From assembly GCA_003612485.1 (NCBI GenBank), contig RAZA01000008.1:110345-174344 (forward strand): a stretch of DNA of 64,000 nucleotides. The letters run 5' to 3'. Below, piece after piece: positions 26,723-36,199 of this stretch (the stretch's first letter is position 1; each line of letters opens with the position of its first letter). A model generated the notes under the pieces. That model ran no database searches. It saw nothing but the letters and a program-made list of their open reading frames with translations, and was not told where the DNA came from. Source of the DNA: a bacterium D16-50 (lineage in GTDB: Bacteria > Bacillota > Clostridia > Lachnospirales > Lachnospiraceae). The position numbers and the translations under genes are program-made.

Positions 26723-28258
26723 GTGAATCAAAAACTGAAAGAAAAGATTCTGGAATCCCTCTCCGCCGTGCTGCCCATAACGGGAATTGTTCTCCTATTG
26801 AGCATATTGCTGGTGCCCATGGATATCGGCACCATGGTTATGTTCATTGTGGGCGCCATTATGCTGGTGGTGGGAATGGGCTTTTTCCAGCTGGGGGCGG
26901 AGATGTCCATGACTCCTCTGGGAGAGGGTATCGGTGTTCAGATTTCCAAGACCAGACATATTCCGCTGATTTTTTTGATCGGTTTTTCCATGGGCGCTAT
27001 CATCACCATTTCGGAGCCGGATCTGCAGGTGCTTGCGGAGCAGGTTCCCGCCATACCGAATCTTACGCTGATCCTTACGGTGGCGGTGGGTGTGGGCATC
27101 TTTCTTGCGGTGGCTATCTTGAGAATTTTGTTCCAGATCAATCTTTCCACCATATTGATTCTGCTTTACATAGCTCTCATAGGGCTTTCCTTTTTCGTGT
27201 CAAAGGATTTTCTGGCCGTGGCCTTCGACTCCGGCGGCGTGACCACCGGGCCTATGACAGTACCCTTTATCATGGCCATGGGCGTGGGCCTTGCCTCCGT
27301 CCGCGGCGACAAGAATGCCTCCAGCGACAGCTTCGGTCTGGTGGCCCTTTCCAGTGTAGGACCTATTTTGGCGGTGTTGATTCTGGGCTTCTTCTTCAGT
27401 CCCACAGAAGCATCTTATGCATCGTCCGAGGTGGCGCAGGTGGCTACCACCCGGGATGTGGTGAAGGAATTTCTCTTCAGTATGCCTCCTTATGTGAAAG
27501 AGGTTGCGATCTCTCTGGTTCCCGTGGCGGCGGTTTTCATCTTCTTCCAGCTGTTCACCCACCGTTACCCTCATAGGCAGGTAAAGCGTGTCACGGTGGG
27601 TTTCGGGTATACATATATCGGACTGGTGCTGTTTCTGTGCGGCGTGAACGTGGGCTTTGCCCCGGTTGGCTCCCTCATGGGAAACGAGATCGCTGCCGAG
27701 AGCTGGAAATGGCTGCTGGTGCCCATCGGCATGCTTATCGGCTACTATATCGTGAAGGCGGAGCCTGCCATTCAGGTGCTGAACCGGCAGGTGGAGAGCG
27801 TCACAAACGGCTCTGTTTCTGCCAGAACCATGAACCGCTGTATGTCCATCGGCGTTTCCGCCAGTGTGGGCCTTTCCATGCTGAGAGTGCTGACGGGGCT
27901 GCCCATTCATTGGATTGTTGTGCCCGGATATTTGGCGGCGCTTCTGCTGTCCAGATTTGTGCCCAAGATGTTTGTGGGTATCGCCTTCGACTCCGGCGGC
28001 GTGGCCAGCGGTCCCATGACAACTACATTCCTATTGCCTTTGAGCATCGGTGCCTGTGATGCGGTGGGCGGCAATCTGATGACGGACGCCTTCGGCGTGG
28101 TAGCGCTGGTGGCGCTGACCCCCCTGATCGCCATTCAGATCATGGGAATTTTGTATCAGCTGAGGCTGAAGACGGCAGACGGAGAGGCTGTACAGCTGCA
28201 GCCCGCATTGGATGCCATGGATGAGATCATTGAATTCGATGAATTTGAGGAGGGGTAG
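26723..28258 (+). CDS. DUF1538 membrane protein (two-repeat transporter-like)
   Basis: This protein of about 511 residues has some twelve membrane helices in two repeats. Each repeat carries a matching signature, FDSGGVTTGPMT in the first half and FDSGGVASGPMT in the second, each followed by a glycine-rich helix and a DAFG/DSFG-type loop. This is the DUF1538 family, thought to be a transporter. The GTG at 26723 is preferred because GAGGTGAT precedes it; GTG 26714 and ATG 26717 lie within the ribosome site. The stop is three bases before a P-II-like gene, so the two proteins are very probably partners. Confidence 0.88.
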   Translation: MNQKLKEKILESLSAVLPITGIVLLLSILLVPMDIGTMVMFIVGAIMLVVGMGFFQLGAEMSMTPLGEGIGVQISKTRHIPLIFLIGFSMGAIITISEPDLQVLAEQVPAIPNLTLILTVAVGVGIFLAVAILRILFQINLSTILILLYIALIGLSFFVSKDFLAVAFDSGGVTTGPMTVPFIMAMGVGLASVRGDKNASSDSFGLVALSSVGPILAVLILGFFFSPTEASYASSEVAQVATTRDVVKEFLFSMPPYVKEVAISLVPVAAVFIFFQLFTHRYPHRQVKRVTVGFGYTYIGLVLFLCGVNVGFAPVGSLMGNEIAAESWKWLLVPIGMLIGYYIVKAEPAIQVLNRQVESVTNGSVSARTMNRCMSIGVSASVGLSMLRVLTGLPIHWIVVPGYLAALLLSRFVPKMFVGIAFDSGGVASGPMTTTFLLPLSIGACDAVGGNLMTDAFGVVALVALTPLIAIQIMGILYQLRLKTADGEAVQLQPALDAMDEIIEFDEFEEG

Positions 28259-28261
28259 GAA

Positions 28262-28957
28262 ATGGCTGATCAATATAAGAAGGCGGCTTTCAGGATGCTT
28301 TTTCTCATCGCCACGCCCAAGCTGGTGAACAAGGCGGTGGGAATGTTCAAGGAGGGCAATGTCCCTACCCAATATATTTTCCACGCTCAGGGCACGGCTT
28401 CCAGCGAGGTCATGGACATGCTGGGGCTGGACGGGGTGGACAAGAACATATTGATGACCATGATGCCGAAGCTGTTTGCCGACGAGATGCTGAAGAAACT
28501 CAGGAAAAAGCTGCATCTGGGAATGCCTAACACGGGGATCAGCTTTACCGTGGCCATGTCCGGAGGGAGCGGCCATATCCTGCAGCTGATGGAAAAGATG
28601 GAGCCGGAGGAAAAAGAGAGACTGGCGGAGAGGAATGAGACGGATATGACGGATAATGAATATAGTATGATCATGGCAATCGTGAATCAGGGGTTCAGCG
28701 AGGACGTTATGAATGCGGCAAGGCCTAAGGGAGCTTCCGGCGGCACGGTTTTCCACAGCAGGCGCGTGGGAAACGAGGAGGCCATGAAGTTCTGGAAGAT
28801 CAGCGTGCAGGAGGAACGGGAGGTAGTGATCATTCTGGCCGGAAAGGAAGATAAGCTGGCCATTATGCAGGAAATCGGAAAGAAATGCGGTATGCAGAGC
28901 AAGGCGCAGGGGATCGTTATGTCCCTGCCCGTGGACAGTGTGGTGGGGCTGGACTGA
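28262..28957 (+). CDS. Tandem P-II-like regulatory protein
   Basis: This 231-residue soluble protein appears to hold two P-II/GlnB-type ferredoxin folds in series. The second half carries NAARPKGASGGTVFHSRR, close to the P-II signature around the T-loop base and the GGT/V nucleotide-binding turn. The first half has an analogous FHAQGTASSEV turn. It follows the DUF1538 gene by three bases, echoing the glnK–amtB arrangement in which a P-II protein gates a membrane transporter. Nucleotide binding and gating are inferences. It is followed by a GC-rich hairpin. Confidence 0.82.
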   Translation: MADQYKKAAFRMLFLIATPKLVNKAVGMFKEGNVPTQYIFHAQGTASSEVMDMLGLDGVDKNILMTMMPKLFADEMLKKLRKKLHLGMPNTGISFTVAMSGGSGHILQLMEKMEPEEKERLAERNETDMTDNEYSMIMAIVNQGFSEDVMNAARPKGASGGTVFHSRRVGNEEAMKFWKISVQEEREVVIILAGKEDKLAIMQEIGKKCGMQSKAQGIVMSLPVDSVVGLD

Positions 28958-29016
28958 GGAAGGCCTTCCGCCGGCTTGCCCCTTTGGGCCGCTGCGGCAG
29001 TGTGTGGAAAGGATTG

Positions 29017-29060
29017 GGCCGGATATGGGCGGGGCAGACTCCCGCCGGTATCCGGCCTTT
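29017..29060 (+). terminator. Terminator after the P-II-like gene
   Basis: GGCCGGATA (29017-29025) pairs with TATCCGGCC (29049-29057), with an inner GGCGGG/CCCGCC stem, followed by TTTGT. The stem is strong and the U tract short. Confidence 0.65.
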
Positions 29061-29235
29061 GTCCCCCGGAAGCTGACTTCGGATCCGAGGCAGAACAAAG
29101 GGAGGAAGGGGTTTTGCCTGCTTTTCTTCGGCTTCTCTTCATAATGGGAGAAGGAAATCTCTGCTAGGGGCAGGGAGCCGCGGGGAGTATGGGCATTTGG
29201 ACAGGTTTTTGGATAGGAAGAGATAGGAGATAGGG

Positions 29236-29901
29236 ATGAAGGATCTGCAGTTTGACAATCACGACAACAGAATAAAATATTATGAGCTGCTGCTGGAGCG
29301 GGACTTGGAGGGAGTGCAGCATATACCATTGCCGGAAGGGTACAGATTTGTGTTTTTCAGGCCGGGGGACCGGGATGCCTGGATCGAGGTGGAGAGATCG
29401 GCAAAGGAACTTGTGAGCTACCGGCAGGGGCTGGAGGTGTGGGAGAAATATTACGGCGGCAACGAAGATGGACTTTCGGACAGAATGGTGTTTGTGGAAA
29501 ACGAGTCCGGGGAAAAGGTTGCAACGGCCACCGCGTATTATGATATAACCCATAGGGACATTTCCGGGGACGGCTGGCTGCACTGGGTTGCCGTCCGCAG
29601 GGAATATCAGGGAAGGGGATTGTCAAAGCCTCTGATTTCCCATGTGCTGAACATTATGAGGAATCTGGGCTATGTCCATGCGAAGATTCCCACCCAGACC
29701 ACCACATGGCTGGCCTGCAGGATATATCTTGATTTCGGCTTCAGGCCTCTGGCCCAGAATGCCGTCAACAGCCGCAACGGATGGAGGATCATCAAGGCGC
29801 TGACGAATCATGCCGGGCTGGAGGGATTCGATGCCGCAACTGCGGACGAAATTCTGGCGGACTGCCAAGAGGACAAAGGTGGACAGGAGGATGTATTTTG
29901 A
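29236..29901 (+). CDS. GNAT family N-acetyltransferase
   Basis: This 221-residue protein has the acetyl-CoA-binding loop VRREYQGRGLSKPL (R/Q-x-x-G-x-G/A type), preceded by a strand HWVAV and followed by an IYLDFGF motif typical of the C-terminal GNAT core. The first 90 residues form a variable N-terminal part with YRFVFFRPGDRDAW. The acceptor cannot be predicted. GGAGATAGGG precedes the ATG. The last base of its stop is the first base of the cellulase start, so the pair is translationally linked. Confidence 0.85.
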   Translation: MKDLQFDNHDNRIKYYELLLERDLEGVQHIPLPEGYRFVFFRPGDRDAWIEVERSAKELVSYRQGLEVWEKYYGGNEDGLSDRMVFVENESGEKVATATAYYDITHRDISGDGWLHWVAVRREYQGRGLSKPLISHVLNIMRNLGYVHAKIPTQTTTWLACRIYLDFGFRPLAQNAVNSRNGWRIIKALTNHAGLEGFDAATADEILADCQEDKGGQEDVF

Positions 29902-31886
29902 TGAAAAGGTGTTTTGGTCTGTTTATCCTATTGGGGCTTTGGGTGATATGCGCGTCGGCCTGCGGGAAGGAAGAAGCGGTGGAGACAGAAGGACTTGGGG
30001 CCGGAAATGGGAGGGCTTCTTTGGAAGTCGGCTCAAGTCAGGAGTCGGAGGGCGGGACGGAAGCGGCAAAAGGGCAGGAGACGTCCGGAGAAGGGCAGGA
30101 GGATCCGGAGCGTGCAAAGGATCCGAAGGCTGAATCGGAGGAAGGGAGCGCTCAAGGCAGAGGGGAGCCGGAGGGCACCGGCGATGGGCCTGCTGATTCC
30201 GGATCCGTATCCGGAAAGGAAAACGGAACCGGGAAGGATGGTGCCGGGAAGGAGGCGGCAGGTTCGGAAGGGGAGGCTGCCGGAAAGGGAGGCGCCGCCT
30301 CCGAAGGGAAGAATGGAACCGGAAAGGAGACTGCAGCTTCGGAAGGGGTGGATGGCGCCGCCCCGGATGCGGGGGCCGGTAAGAGCGATGCTGCCTCCGG
30401 AGGAAAAGAGGGAGGCGGAAGTCAAAACGGAGTCCTGCAGACTGCGGCGTTGGGCGCTCTTTCAGTGGAAGGGACAAAGCTGGTAGACGGCAACGGCAAT
30501 GGGGTTTTGCTGAAGGGAATCAGTACCCATGGGCTGGCCTGGTATCCCGATTATGTAAATGAGGACTGTATCCGGCAGCTGAAGGAAGAATGGGGCGCCA
30601 ACGTGTTCCGGCTGGCTATGTATACGGCGGAGTACGGCGGGTTTTGTTCCGGAGGCGACAAGGAGAGCCTGAAGGCTCTGGTGAAGGACGGGGTGAAGTA
30701 TGCCACAGATAATGACATGTACGTCATTATTGACTGGCATATTCTGTCGGACGGGAATCCCAATACCTATCTGGAGGACGCCAAGGGATTTTTTGAGGAG
30801 ATGTCGGAGGAATATGCCGATTATACGAATGTACTGTATGAAATATGCAATGAGCCCAACGGCGGTACTTCCTGGAGCGATGTGAAGAGTTATGCGGAAG
30901 AAGTGATAGAGGTGATTCGCAAGAATGATGAGGACGGGATCATCTTGGTGGGGACTCCCAATTGGAGCCAATATGTGGAGCAGGCGGCAGCGGATCCCAT
31001 CGAAGGTTATGACAATGTCATGTATACGCTGCATTTTTATGCCGCCACCCACAAAGAGGATCTGAGGGAGGCCATGGTCAGGGCGGTGGAGGCAGGACTT
31101 CCTATCTTTGTGTCGGAATACGGTATCTGTGACGCCAGCGGCAATGGGGGCATCGACGAGTATCAGGCGAATCAGTGGGTGGAGCTGCTGAATCAGTACC
31201 AGATCAGCTATGTGGCGTGGAACCTCTCCAACAAGTCGGAGACATCGGCAGTCATAAAGAGCAGCTGCAGCAAGACAAGCGGCTTTACGCTGGAGGATCT
31301 GAGCGATTCCGGAAAGTGGCTCTATAATATGCTGGGGGCGCAGGGCTCCTTGGGGGCGGAGGCCTCCGGCAGCGGCACAGGACAAGAACCTGCAGGAGAC
31401 AGCGCGGGCGGGCAGCAGGGTTCGGCCTCTGGCAGCGGCACAGAACAAGAACCTGCAGGAGACAGCGCGGGCGGGCAGCAGGGTTCGGCTGGCAGCACGG
31501 GACAAGAACCTGCTGACGACAGCGCGGGCGGACAGCAGAGCTGGGCTTCTGGCAGCATGGGACAAGGCGGAACTCTGACTCAGGGGGAACTGAGTCTTTC
31601 GGTTCAGCCGGTCAATTCCTGGGGACAGGGCGGCGAGGCCTTTTGTCAATATACGCTTACCATAACCAATCTTGGGGAGACGGACCTTGAGGGCTGGACC
31701 GTGGAAGTGACTTTCAACGGAGATATCGTCCTGAGCAACGGCTGGAACGGGAACTATCAGGTAAGCGGGAGCACTCTTGTGATTACATCTATGGATTATA
31801 ATGGGCATATCGACAAGGGAGGCAGCGTGGAAAATGTGGGGTTCATTGTGCAGGGGCAGGAAGGGCTGGCGGTTGCCGGCGGCTGA
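29901..31886 (+). CDS. Lipoprotein GH5-type glucanase with C-terminal CBM2-like module
   Basis: This 661-residue protein starts at the ATG overlapping the upstream stop, with GGAGG ten bases before. A signal peptide ends at A-S-A-C21, a lipobox that would anchor it to the membrane. Residues about 25-180 are a low-complexity Gly/Glu/Ser/Lys linker. The glycoside hydrolase 5 domain (about 190-480) shows YEICNEPN with acid/base E318 and FVSEYG with nucleophile E406. A second linker has three near-identical 20-residue repeats. The last 100 residues (WGQGGEAFCQYTLTITN, EGWTVEVTF, NGWNGNY) match a carbohydrate-binding module of family 2 type. It should cut beta-glucans at the cell surface. Confidence 0.9.
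   Translation: MKRCFGLFILLGLWVICASACGKEEAVETEGLGAGNGRASLEVGSSQESEGGTEAAKGQETSGEGQEDPERAKDPKAESEEGSAQGRGEPEGTGDGPADSGSVSGKENGTGKDGAGKEAAGSEGEAAGKGGAASEGKNGTGKETAASEGVDGAAPDAGAGKSDAASGGKEGGGSQNGVLQTAALGALSVEGTKLVDGNGNGVLLKGISTHGLAWYPDYVNEDCIRQLKEEWGANVFRLAMYTAEYGGFCSGGDKESLKALVKDGVKYATDNDMYVIIDWHILSDGNPNTYLEDAKGFFEEMSEEYADYTNVLYEICNEPNGGTSWSDVKSYAEEVIEVIRKNDEDGIILVGTPNWSQYVEQAAADPIEGYDNVMYTLHFYAATHKEDLREAMVRAVEAGLPIFVSEYGICDASGNGGIDEYQANQWVELLNQYQISYVAWNLSNKSETSAVIKSSCSKTSGFTLEDLSDSGKWLYNMLGAQGSLGAEASGSGTGQEPAGDSAGGQQGSASGSGTEQEPAGDSAGGQQGSAGSTGQEPADDSAGGQQSWASGSMGQGGTLTQGELSLSVQPVNSWGQGGEAFCQYTLTITNLGETDLEGWTVEVTFNGDIVLSNGWNGNYQVSGSTLVITSMDYNGHIDKGGSVENVGFIVQGQEGLAVAGG
31369..31569 (+). repeat. 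Tandem linker repeat in the GH5 gene
   Basis: Three copies of a 60-63-base unit encode GTGQEPAGDSAGGQQGSA-like segments, beginning near 31370, 31432 and 31492. A partial fourth ends near 31569. The first two copies are almost identical at DNA level, so copy number may vary between strains. Confidence 0.8.
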
Positions 31887-31902
31887 AGCTCCCAGAGGTG
31901 GA

Positions 31903-33141
31903 ATGGGCGTAAATAGGCAGGAAAGGAATGGTGGGAAGGTGGATAGTGACAGTACAAGAATCGAAAGACATATAGATGTGCTGGACGGAGTGAGGGCGGT
32001 GGCTGTGGGGCTTGTGGCTTGGTTTCATTTCTGGCAGCAGAGCTGGATCACGCCCAAAATCACCTTTCCCACAAATATTACCAAATATTTCGGGCTTACG
32101 GGCATCAATCTGGAAGGCTTTGTGAGGTATGGCTTTGTGTTCGTAGATATGCTGATATTGATCAGTGCATTCTGCAATTTTTACCCTTATGCCAGATCGA
32201 TTCTCCTGCAGGAGCCCTGGCCGGACACGAAGGACTTTTACCGGAAAAGAGCCATAAGGATTCTGCCCTCCTACTATTTCTTTCTGCTCATGTCCGTGGT
32301 AATTATGATTGCAGAGGGCACATTTGTGGCGGACGGCTTTTTCTGGAAGGATTTGCTTGCACATCTCACATGTACCGGTCCGCTTTTTCCGGACACCTAT
32401 CTGGGCAGCCGGTTTAACTTGGCTTTGTGGACGGTTCAGATAGAAGTGCTCTATTATCTGCTTATGCCGTGGATTGCCAGATTGTTCCGCAGATGGCCCG
32501 TTTTGACCACCATAGGATTGTGGGGGGGCGGTATCGTTTCCGCCAATTATATTCTGTACGAGAAAGGGGATATGATTCGAGCATATGGGAACCAAATGGC
32601 CACCTTTGCAGGCTGCTATGCCAATGGGATGCTGCTTTGTCTGCTTTACATTACCCTGCGGCGGAGCCTGACAGAAAACAGATACACCAGACTGGCGGCT
32701 ACGGGTGCGGCGTTCTGCTGCGTGCTGCACTTGAGTAGGATGATGAGGCAGCTGGGGGCGGGAGAGCTTCAGCTGGTGCAGCTGGGACAGAGATTCGAGC
32801 TTTCGCTGGTTTTTTCCGTCTTTTTGCTCACCCTGCCCTTTGCTTGCAGAGGCCTGAAGGTTCTTTTTGCCAATGGGGCCATGAGGCTGTTGGCCGGTAT
32901 ATCCTACAACTTCTACATGTGGCATCAGTACATAGCCGTGAAATGTAAAGAATGGCGTATTCCCTATTGGGAGGGGGAAACGCCTCCCAACATGACCGGA
33001 GACAAGGTGTGGATGTGGAAGTATCAGGTTTTGATCGTGCTTTTTTCTTTGGCAGTGGCCTTTGTTCTAACTTACGGTCTTGAGAGGCCGGTGAGCATTG
33101 CCATGAAAAAACGTGCAGGAAAAAACAATACACGCTTGTGA
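31903..33141 (+). CDS. Acyltransferase family 3 membrane protein
   Basis: This 412-residue protein has about ten membrane helices. Near the N-terminus is HIDVLDGVRAVAVGLVAWFHF, the acyltransferase 3 motif in which the histidine is thought to be catalytic, and the R of YRKRAIRILPSYYF follows. Such proteins O-acetylate surface polysaccharides or peptidoglycan. The ATG at 31903 follows AGAGGTGG; a GTG at 31939 is an alternative. It is the third gene of a run with the GNAT and cellulase genes and is closed by a terminator. Confidence 0.85.
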   Translation: MGVNRQERNGGKVDSDSTRIERHIDVLDGVRAVAVGLVAWFHFWQQSWITPKITFPTNITKYFGLTGINLEGFVRYGFVFVDMLILISAFCNFYPYARSILLQEPWPDTKDFYRKRAIRILPSYYFFLLMSVVIMIAEGTFVADGFFWKDLLAHLTCTGPLFPDTYLGSRFNLALWTVQIEVLYYLLMPWIARLFRRWPVLTTIGLWGGGIVSANYILYEKGDMIRAYGNQMATFAGCYANGMLLCLLYITLRRSLTENRYTRLAATGAAFCCVLHLSRMMRQLGAGELQLVQLGQRFELSLVFSVFLLTLPFACRGLKVLFANGAMRLLAGISYNFYMWHQYIAVKCKEWRIPYWEGETPPNMTGDKVWMWKYQVLIVLFSLAVAFVLTYGLERPVSIAMKKRAGKNNTRL

Positions 33142-33164
33142 CGCCGTTTCGGCGGATAGAGGAC

Positions 33165-33203
33165 AAGGCAGATTCTCGTCTATGGAGGAGGATCTGCCTT
33201 TTT
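33165..33203 (+). terminator. Terminator after the acyltransferase gene
   Basis: AAGGCAGAT (33165-33173) pairs with ATCTGCCTT (33192-33200), and the T tract runs on to 33203. Confidence 0.8.
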
Positions 33204-33243
33204 CATGTGTCCCATATGACAAAATGGAAAATTAAAAAAACTC

Positions 33244-33272
33244 TTGACATCAGACTGATTATGCTGTATATA
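33244..33272 (+). promoter_or_regulatory. Promoter of the GntR–ABC operon
   Basis: A perfect TTGACA (33244-33249) is 17 bases before TATATA (33267-33272); the AT-rich tract continues with TATAAC. The operon's own GntR regulator is the likely controller. Confidence 0.7.
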
Positions 33273-33304
33273 TAACATATAAACAGAAGAGGGGCGGTGA
33301 GAGG

Positions 33305-33694
33305 TTGAAGCTTTTACAGAATTCAGGGATACCCATATATCAGCAGATTGCGGAGCAGCTGAGGGCGGATATCTTGGCGGGAAAGCTGAAGGAAGGGGAA
33401 TATCTTCCGTCCATCCGGGGACTTGCCAGAGATCTGCGGATCAGCGTGATTACCACAATGAAGGCTTATGAGCAGCTGGAGGCGGAGGGGCTGGTGACCG
33501 CGGCGCAGGGAAAGGGCTTTTACGTCAATGCGCAGGACAGCGAAATGCTGAAGGAACAGCATCTGCGCAAGGTGGAGGAGGCCCTGCTGGAGGCTATCCG
33601 GGCGGCAGAGATAGCCAGAATGACGGAGGAGGAGCTGCTGGGGACGCTGCAGGCGCTGCTGCATATGGAGGAGAGCCGGGACACGGGAGACTGA
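33305..33694 (+). CDS. GntR-family transcriptional regulator, YtrA type
   Basis: This 129-residue protein has a winged helix-turn-helix (IYQQIAEQLRADILAGKL, YLPSIRGLARDLRIS, TTMKAYEQLEAEGLV) and a short C-terminal helix pair without a ligand domain, which defines the YtrA group. The TTG at 33305 is used as start; GGGGCGGTGAGAGG lies before it. YtrA regulators usually repress the ABC transporter they precede, often in response to cell-wall-active compounds. Here the ATPase gene follows by 26 bases, which fits. Confidence 0.9.
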   Translation: MKLLQNSGIPIYQQIAEQLRADILAGKLKEGEYLPSIRGLARDLRISVITTMKAYEQLEAEGLVTAAQGKGFYVNAQDSEMLKEQHLRKVEEALLEAIRAAEIARMTEEELLGTLQALLHMEESRDTGD

Positions 33695-33720
33695 GGAAAT
33701 AGGAGGAAGGAATAGAGACG

Positions 33721-34608
33721 ATGAAAGAGGGCAGGAGAAACGCGATACAAGTATGCGGACTGAAAAAGAAATATAGGGGGTTTGAGCTTTCCGTGCCCCG
33801 ACTGGATGTGCCGGAAGGCTTTGCCACGGCGCTGATCGGGGAGAACGGAGCCGGAAAGACTACTCTTTTGAATATACTTACGGGGATCAGGCGGGACTTC
33901 AAGGGAGATGTGACTTATTTCGGGGAGGAGAGGAAGCTGAATGCCCAGACGCAGGAGTGCATCGGCTACACGGGGCCGGGATGCTATTTCCTTCCCAATT
34001 GGACCGTCGATCAGGTGGAGGAGATCAGCAGCCTGCTGTTTTCCGGGTTTCATAATGATAGATTCCGCAGTCTATGCAAAGAGCTGGGAATCAAAAGAGG
34101 GCTGGTCAGAGACGTGAAGAAGCTGTCCGACGGCAATCGTATGAAGCTGATGCTGGCTGCGGCTCTGGCCAGAGATACGCAGCTGCTGATCTTGGACGAA
34201 CCGGCATCGCCTCTGGATCCGCTGATGCGCGACAAGCTCTGCGACATGATACGGGAATATCTGGAGCGGGGGAACGGGAAGCGGTCGGTGTTCTTTTCCA
34301 CCCACAACATTGCGGATATGGAAAACGTGACGGACTACGCGGTGATTCTGGAGCATGGCAATGTGGTGGAAGAAGGTTTTGTGGAAGATCTGAAGGAAAA
34401 GTATATCTGCGTAAAGGGGGAGGCCGCCGACGGAGAGAGGGCGGGGGAGATTCTGTTTTCCGTCTCCAAAAATGCATACGGATTTGAAGGGATCTGTCTT
34501 GCGGAAAATCTGGATAGGCTGGCCGGCATGGACGTAGCGGTGGAGACGCCCACCTTGTCTCAGATCAGCGTGGCTGTCATGAAGGCCAATACCGGCCTGA
34601 AGCTTTGA
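33721..34608 (+). CDS. ABC transporter ATP-binding protein
   Basis: This 295-residue protein has the Walker A motif GENGAGKTT, an unusual signature LSDGNRMKL in place of LSGGQ, and Walker B LLILDEPASPLDP, with the switch histidine in FFSTHN. The layout matches the ATPases of GntR-linked exporters. The degenerate signature (D for G, N for Q) is common in this subgroup but may lower activity. The two membrane partners follow. Confidence 0.92.
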   Translation: MKEGRRNAIQVCGLKKKYRGFELSVPRLDVPEGFATALIGENGAGKTTLLNILTGIRRDFKGDVTYFGEERKLNAQTQECIGYTGPGCYFLPNWTVDQVEEISSLLFSGFHNDRFRSLCKELGIKRGLVRDVKKLSDGNRMKLMLAAALARDTQLLILDEPASPLDPLMRDKLCDMIREYLERGNGKRSVFFSTHNIADMENVTDYAVILEHGNVVEEGFVEDLKEKYICVKGEAADGERAGEILFSVSKNAYGFEGICLAENLDRLAGMDVAVETPTLSQISVAVMKANTGLKL

Positions 34609-34633
34609 GGCACAAAGAGGCGAGAGGACGATT

Positions 34634-35398
34634 ATGAAAAATGCGATGAAAAGTTATCTGGTGTTTACATCCCGTCTGTACAGACTGGTGATGTACATGC
34701 TGCTGCCCGGGGTATGCGGGGGGATTTGTCTCTGGGCGTGCGGCAGCGGGGGCAGCCGCGCCGGAAGGGGAGTTCTGATGGCGGCGGCTCTGCTGCTGCC
34801 TATGGTGGAAACCGTTTCGGACAGCTGGCTGTTCGCAGGGGTTCAGAATTTGAGTTATACAAATCTGGAGTATCTGAAGAGCTCAGGCAGGGGCGGAGCG
34901 GTGATGAGGCAGGCTCTGACGGTGGATGTGGTGAGGAAGCTGGTATCCTCGGCGGTGATTCTGGGGCTTGCCTATGCAATCATAGGACTGTGGGAACTGC
35001 TGTCCGGGGAGATAAAGGAAGGACTGTGGGCAGGAGCCGTGGAGGGGGCTTTCGGGTTCTGGGGAGCGGGCAGCGGAACGGGAGGGGTGCTCTGGTGTAT
35101 GGTCATGTGCTCCTTTTTCTTTTCTATGCTGGGGACGTTTCTTTCCAGATACGGAAATATGATATGGATCAATCTGATGGTTGGGTACGGGGTTGTCGCG
35201 CTGGAGATCGCCGGCCAGTTTCTTCCGGGATTGTCCGTGCACCTCTATGGATATGGTGGGATTTTCGGACTGCTGGGCCTATGTGTGGGCGCTCTGGCTG
35301 TTCGGACGGCCATGGCCAGAATGGAGAGGAGCTATTATGATCAACGGCCTTTTGGGAGAGGCGGCCCCGGTATGGGGGAGGAGGAATCAGGGATGTAA
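34634..35398 (+). CDS. Putative ABC transporter membrane subunit
   Basis: This 254-residue protein has about six predicted membrane helices and no recognisable catalytic motif. It lies 25 bases after the ATPase gene and has the size expected of an ABC-2-like permease. The tail (about 230-254) is charged and probably cytoplasmic. Identification rests mainly on position in the operon. Confidence 0.65.
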   Translation: MKNAMKSYLVFTSRLYRLVMYMLLPGVCGGICLWACGSGGSRAGRGVLMAAALLLPMVETVSDSWLFAGVQNLSYTNLEYLKSSGRGGAVMRQALTVDVVRKLVSSAVILGLAYAIIGLWELLSGEIKEGLWAGAVEGAFGFWGAGSGTGGVLWCMVMCSFFFSMLGTFLSRYGNMIWINLMVGYGVVALEIAGQFLPGLSVHLYGYGGIFGLLGLCVGALAVRTAMARMERSYYDQRPFGRGGPGMGEEESGM

Positions 35399-35474
35399 CC
35401 TCCATATGCTGCGAAAGGCACTGGCAAAAAAGGCAGGCTTTGGCGCTGCCTGAAACGGAATAGGAGATGATAGT

Positions 35475-36149
35475 ATGATAAATAATCTGAGATTAGGTGT
35501 GAAAAGCATTCGGTTCGCCTACGGCATAAAGTCAAACTTGCTTCTGATGCTGGGCTTTCTGGGGGCGGGCATAACCTTCATGATCCTTGGCTCCGGCACA
35601 CTCTTAAGTTTTTACGGGAATTTCATGCTGATGGGTATAGCTATGCTGCCTGCGCAGATGATTTTTTCCCTCAGCGTATCCAACTTGGTTCTCGCCTCCC
35701 CTCTGAGGAAGAGGCTGCAGACCTCCGTGCCGGCTACGCTGACCTGCTGCAATACGGCTCTGATATATCTGATGATGGCTGTATATCGTCTGATCAGAGT
35801 ATGGGGAAATCCTCAGCTGGCAGAAGCTATGAGCGGAGAGCTGATGGTGATCGCAGGGATGATATTTCTTATCATGCTGTACTTGGGAGTTGCATATAAG
35901 TATTTTGGTGTCTCGGTGCTGATGGCAATAACCATGGCGCTGCTCTTGTCCTACCGGAAGGAATGGGAGGGCATCTCTTTCCGGATGTCTCTGTTTGGGC
36001 AGGGCTTGGGCGGTGTTGCCCTGACGGCCCTGACGGGCATAGGGATTGTGGTGCTGGGAGGATTCCTGCAGTATCTGATTTCCCTTTTGGTATATCGGGC
36101 TCCTATGTCAAAGATGGCGCAGGCAGCGCCCTTGAGGCGGGAGCTGTAG
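35475..36149 (+). CDS. Putative second ABC transporter membrane subunit
   Basis: This 224-residue protein has six hydrophobic segments, starting MINNLRLGVKSIRFAYGIK. It is similar in size and hydropathy to the preceding gene, so the transporter may use two different permease chains. GGAGATGATAGT precedes the ATG. A strong terminator follows, closing the operon. The exported or imported substrate is not evident. Confidence 0.65.
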   Translation: MINNLRLGVKSIRFAYGIKSNLLLMLGFLGAGITFMILGSGTLLSFYGNFMLMGIAMLPAQMIFSLSVSNLVLASPLRKRLQTSVPATLTCCNTALIYLMMAVYRLIRVWGNPQLAEAMSGELMVIAGMIFLIMLYLGVAYKYFGVSVLMAITMALLLSYRKEWEGISFRMSLFGQGLGGVALTALTGIGIVVLGGFLQYLISLLVYRAPMSKMAQAAPLRREL

Positions 36150-36199
36150 CATTACATTATATCGCTGTGTGTCCGGACAGAAAGCAGGACATTGCAAAG

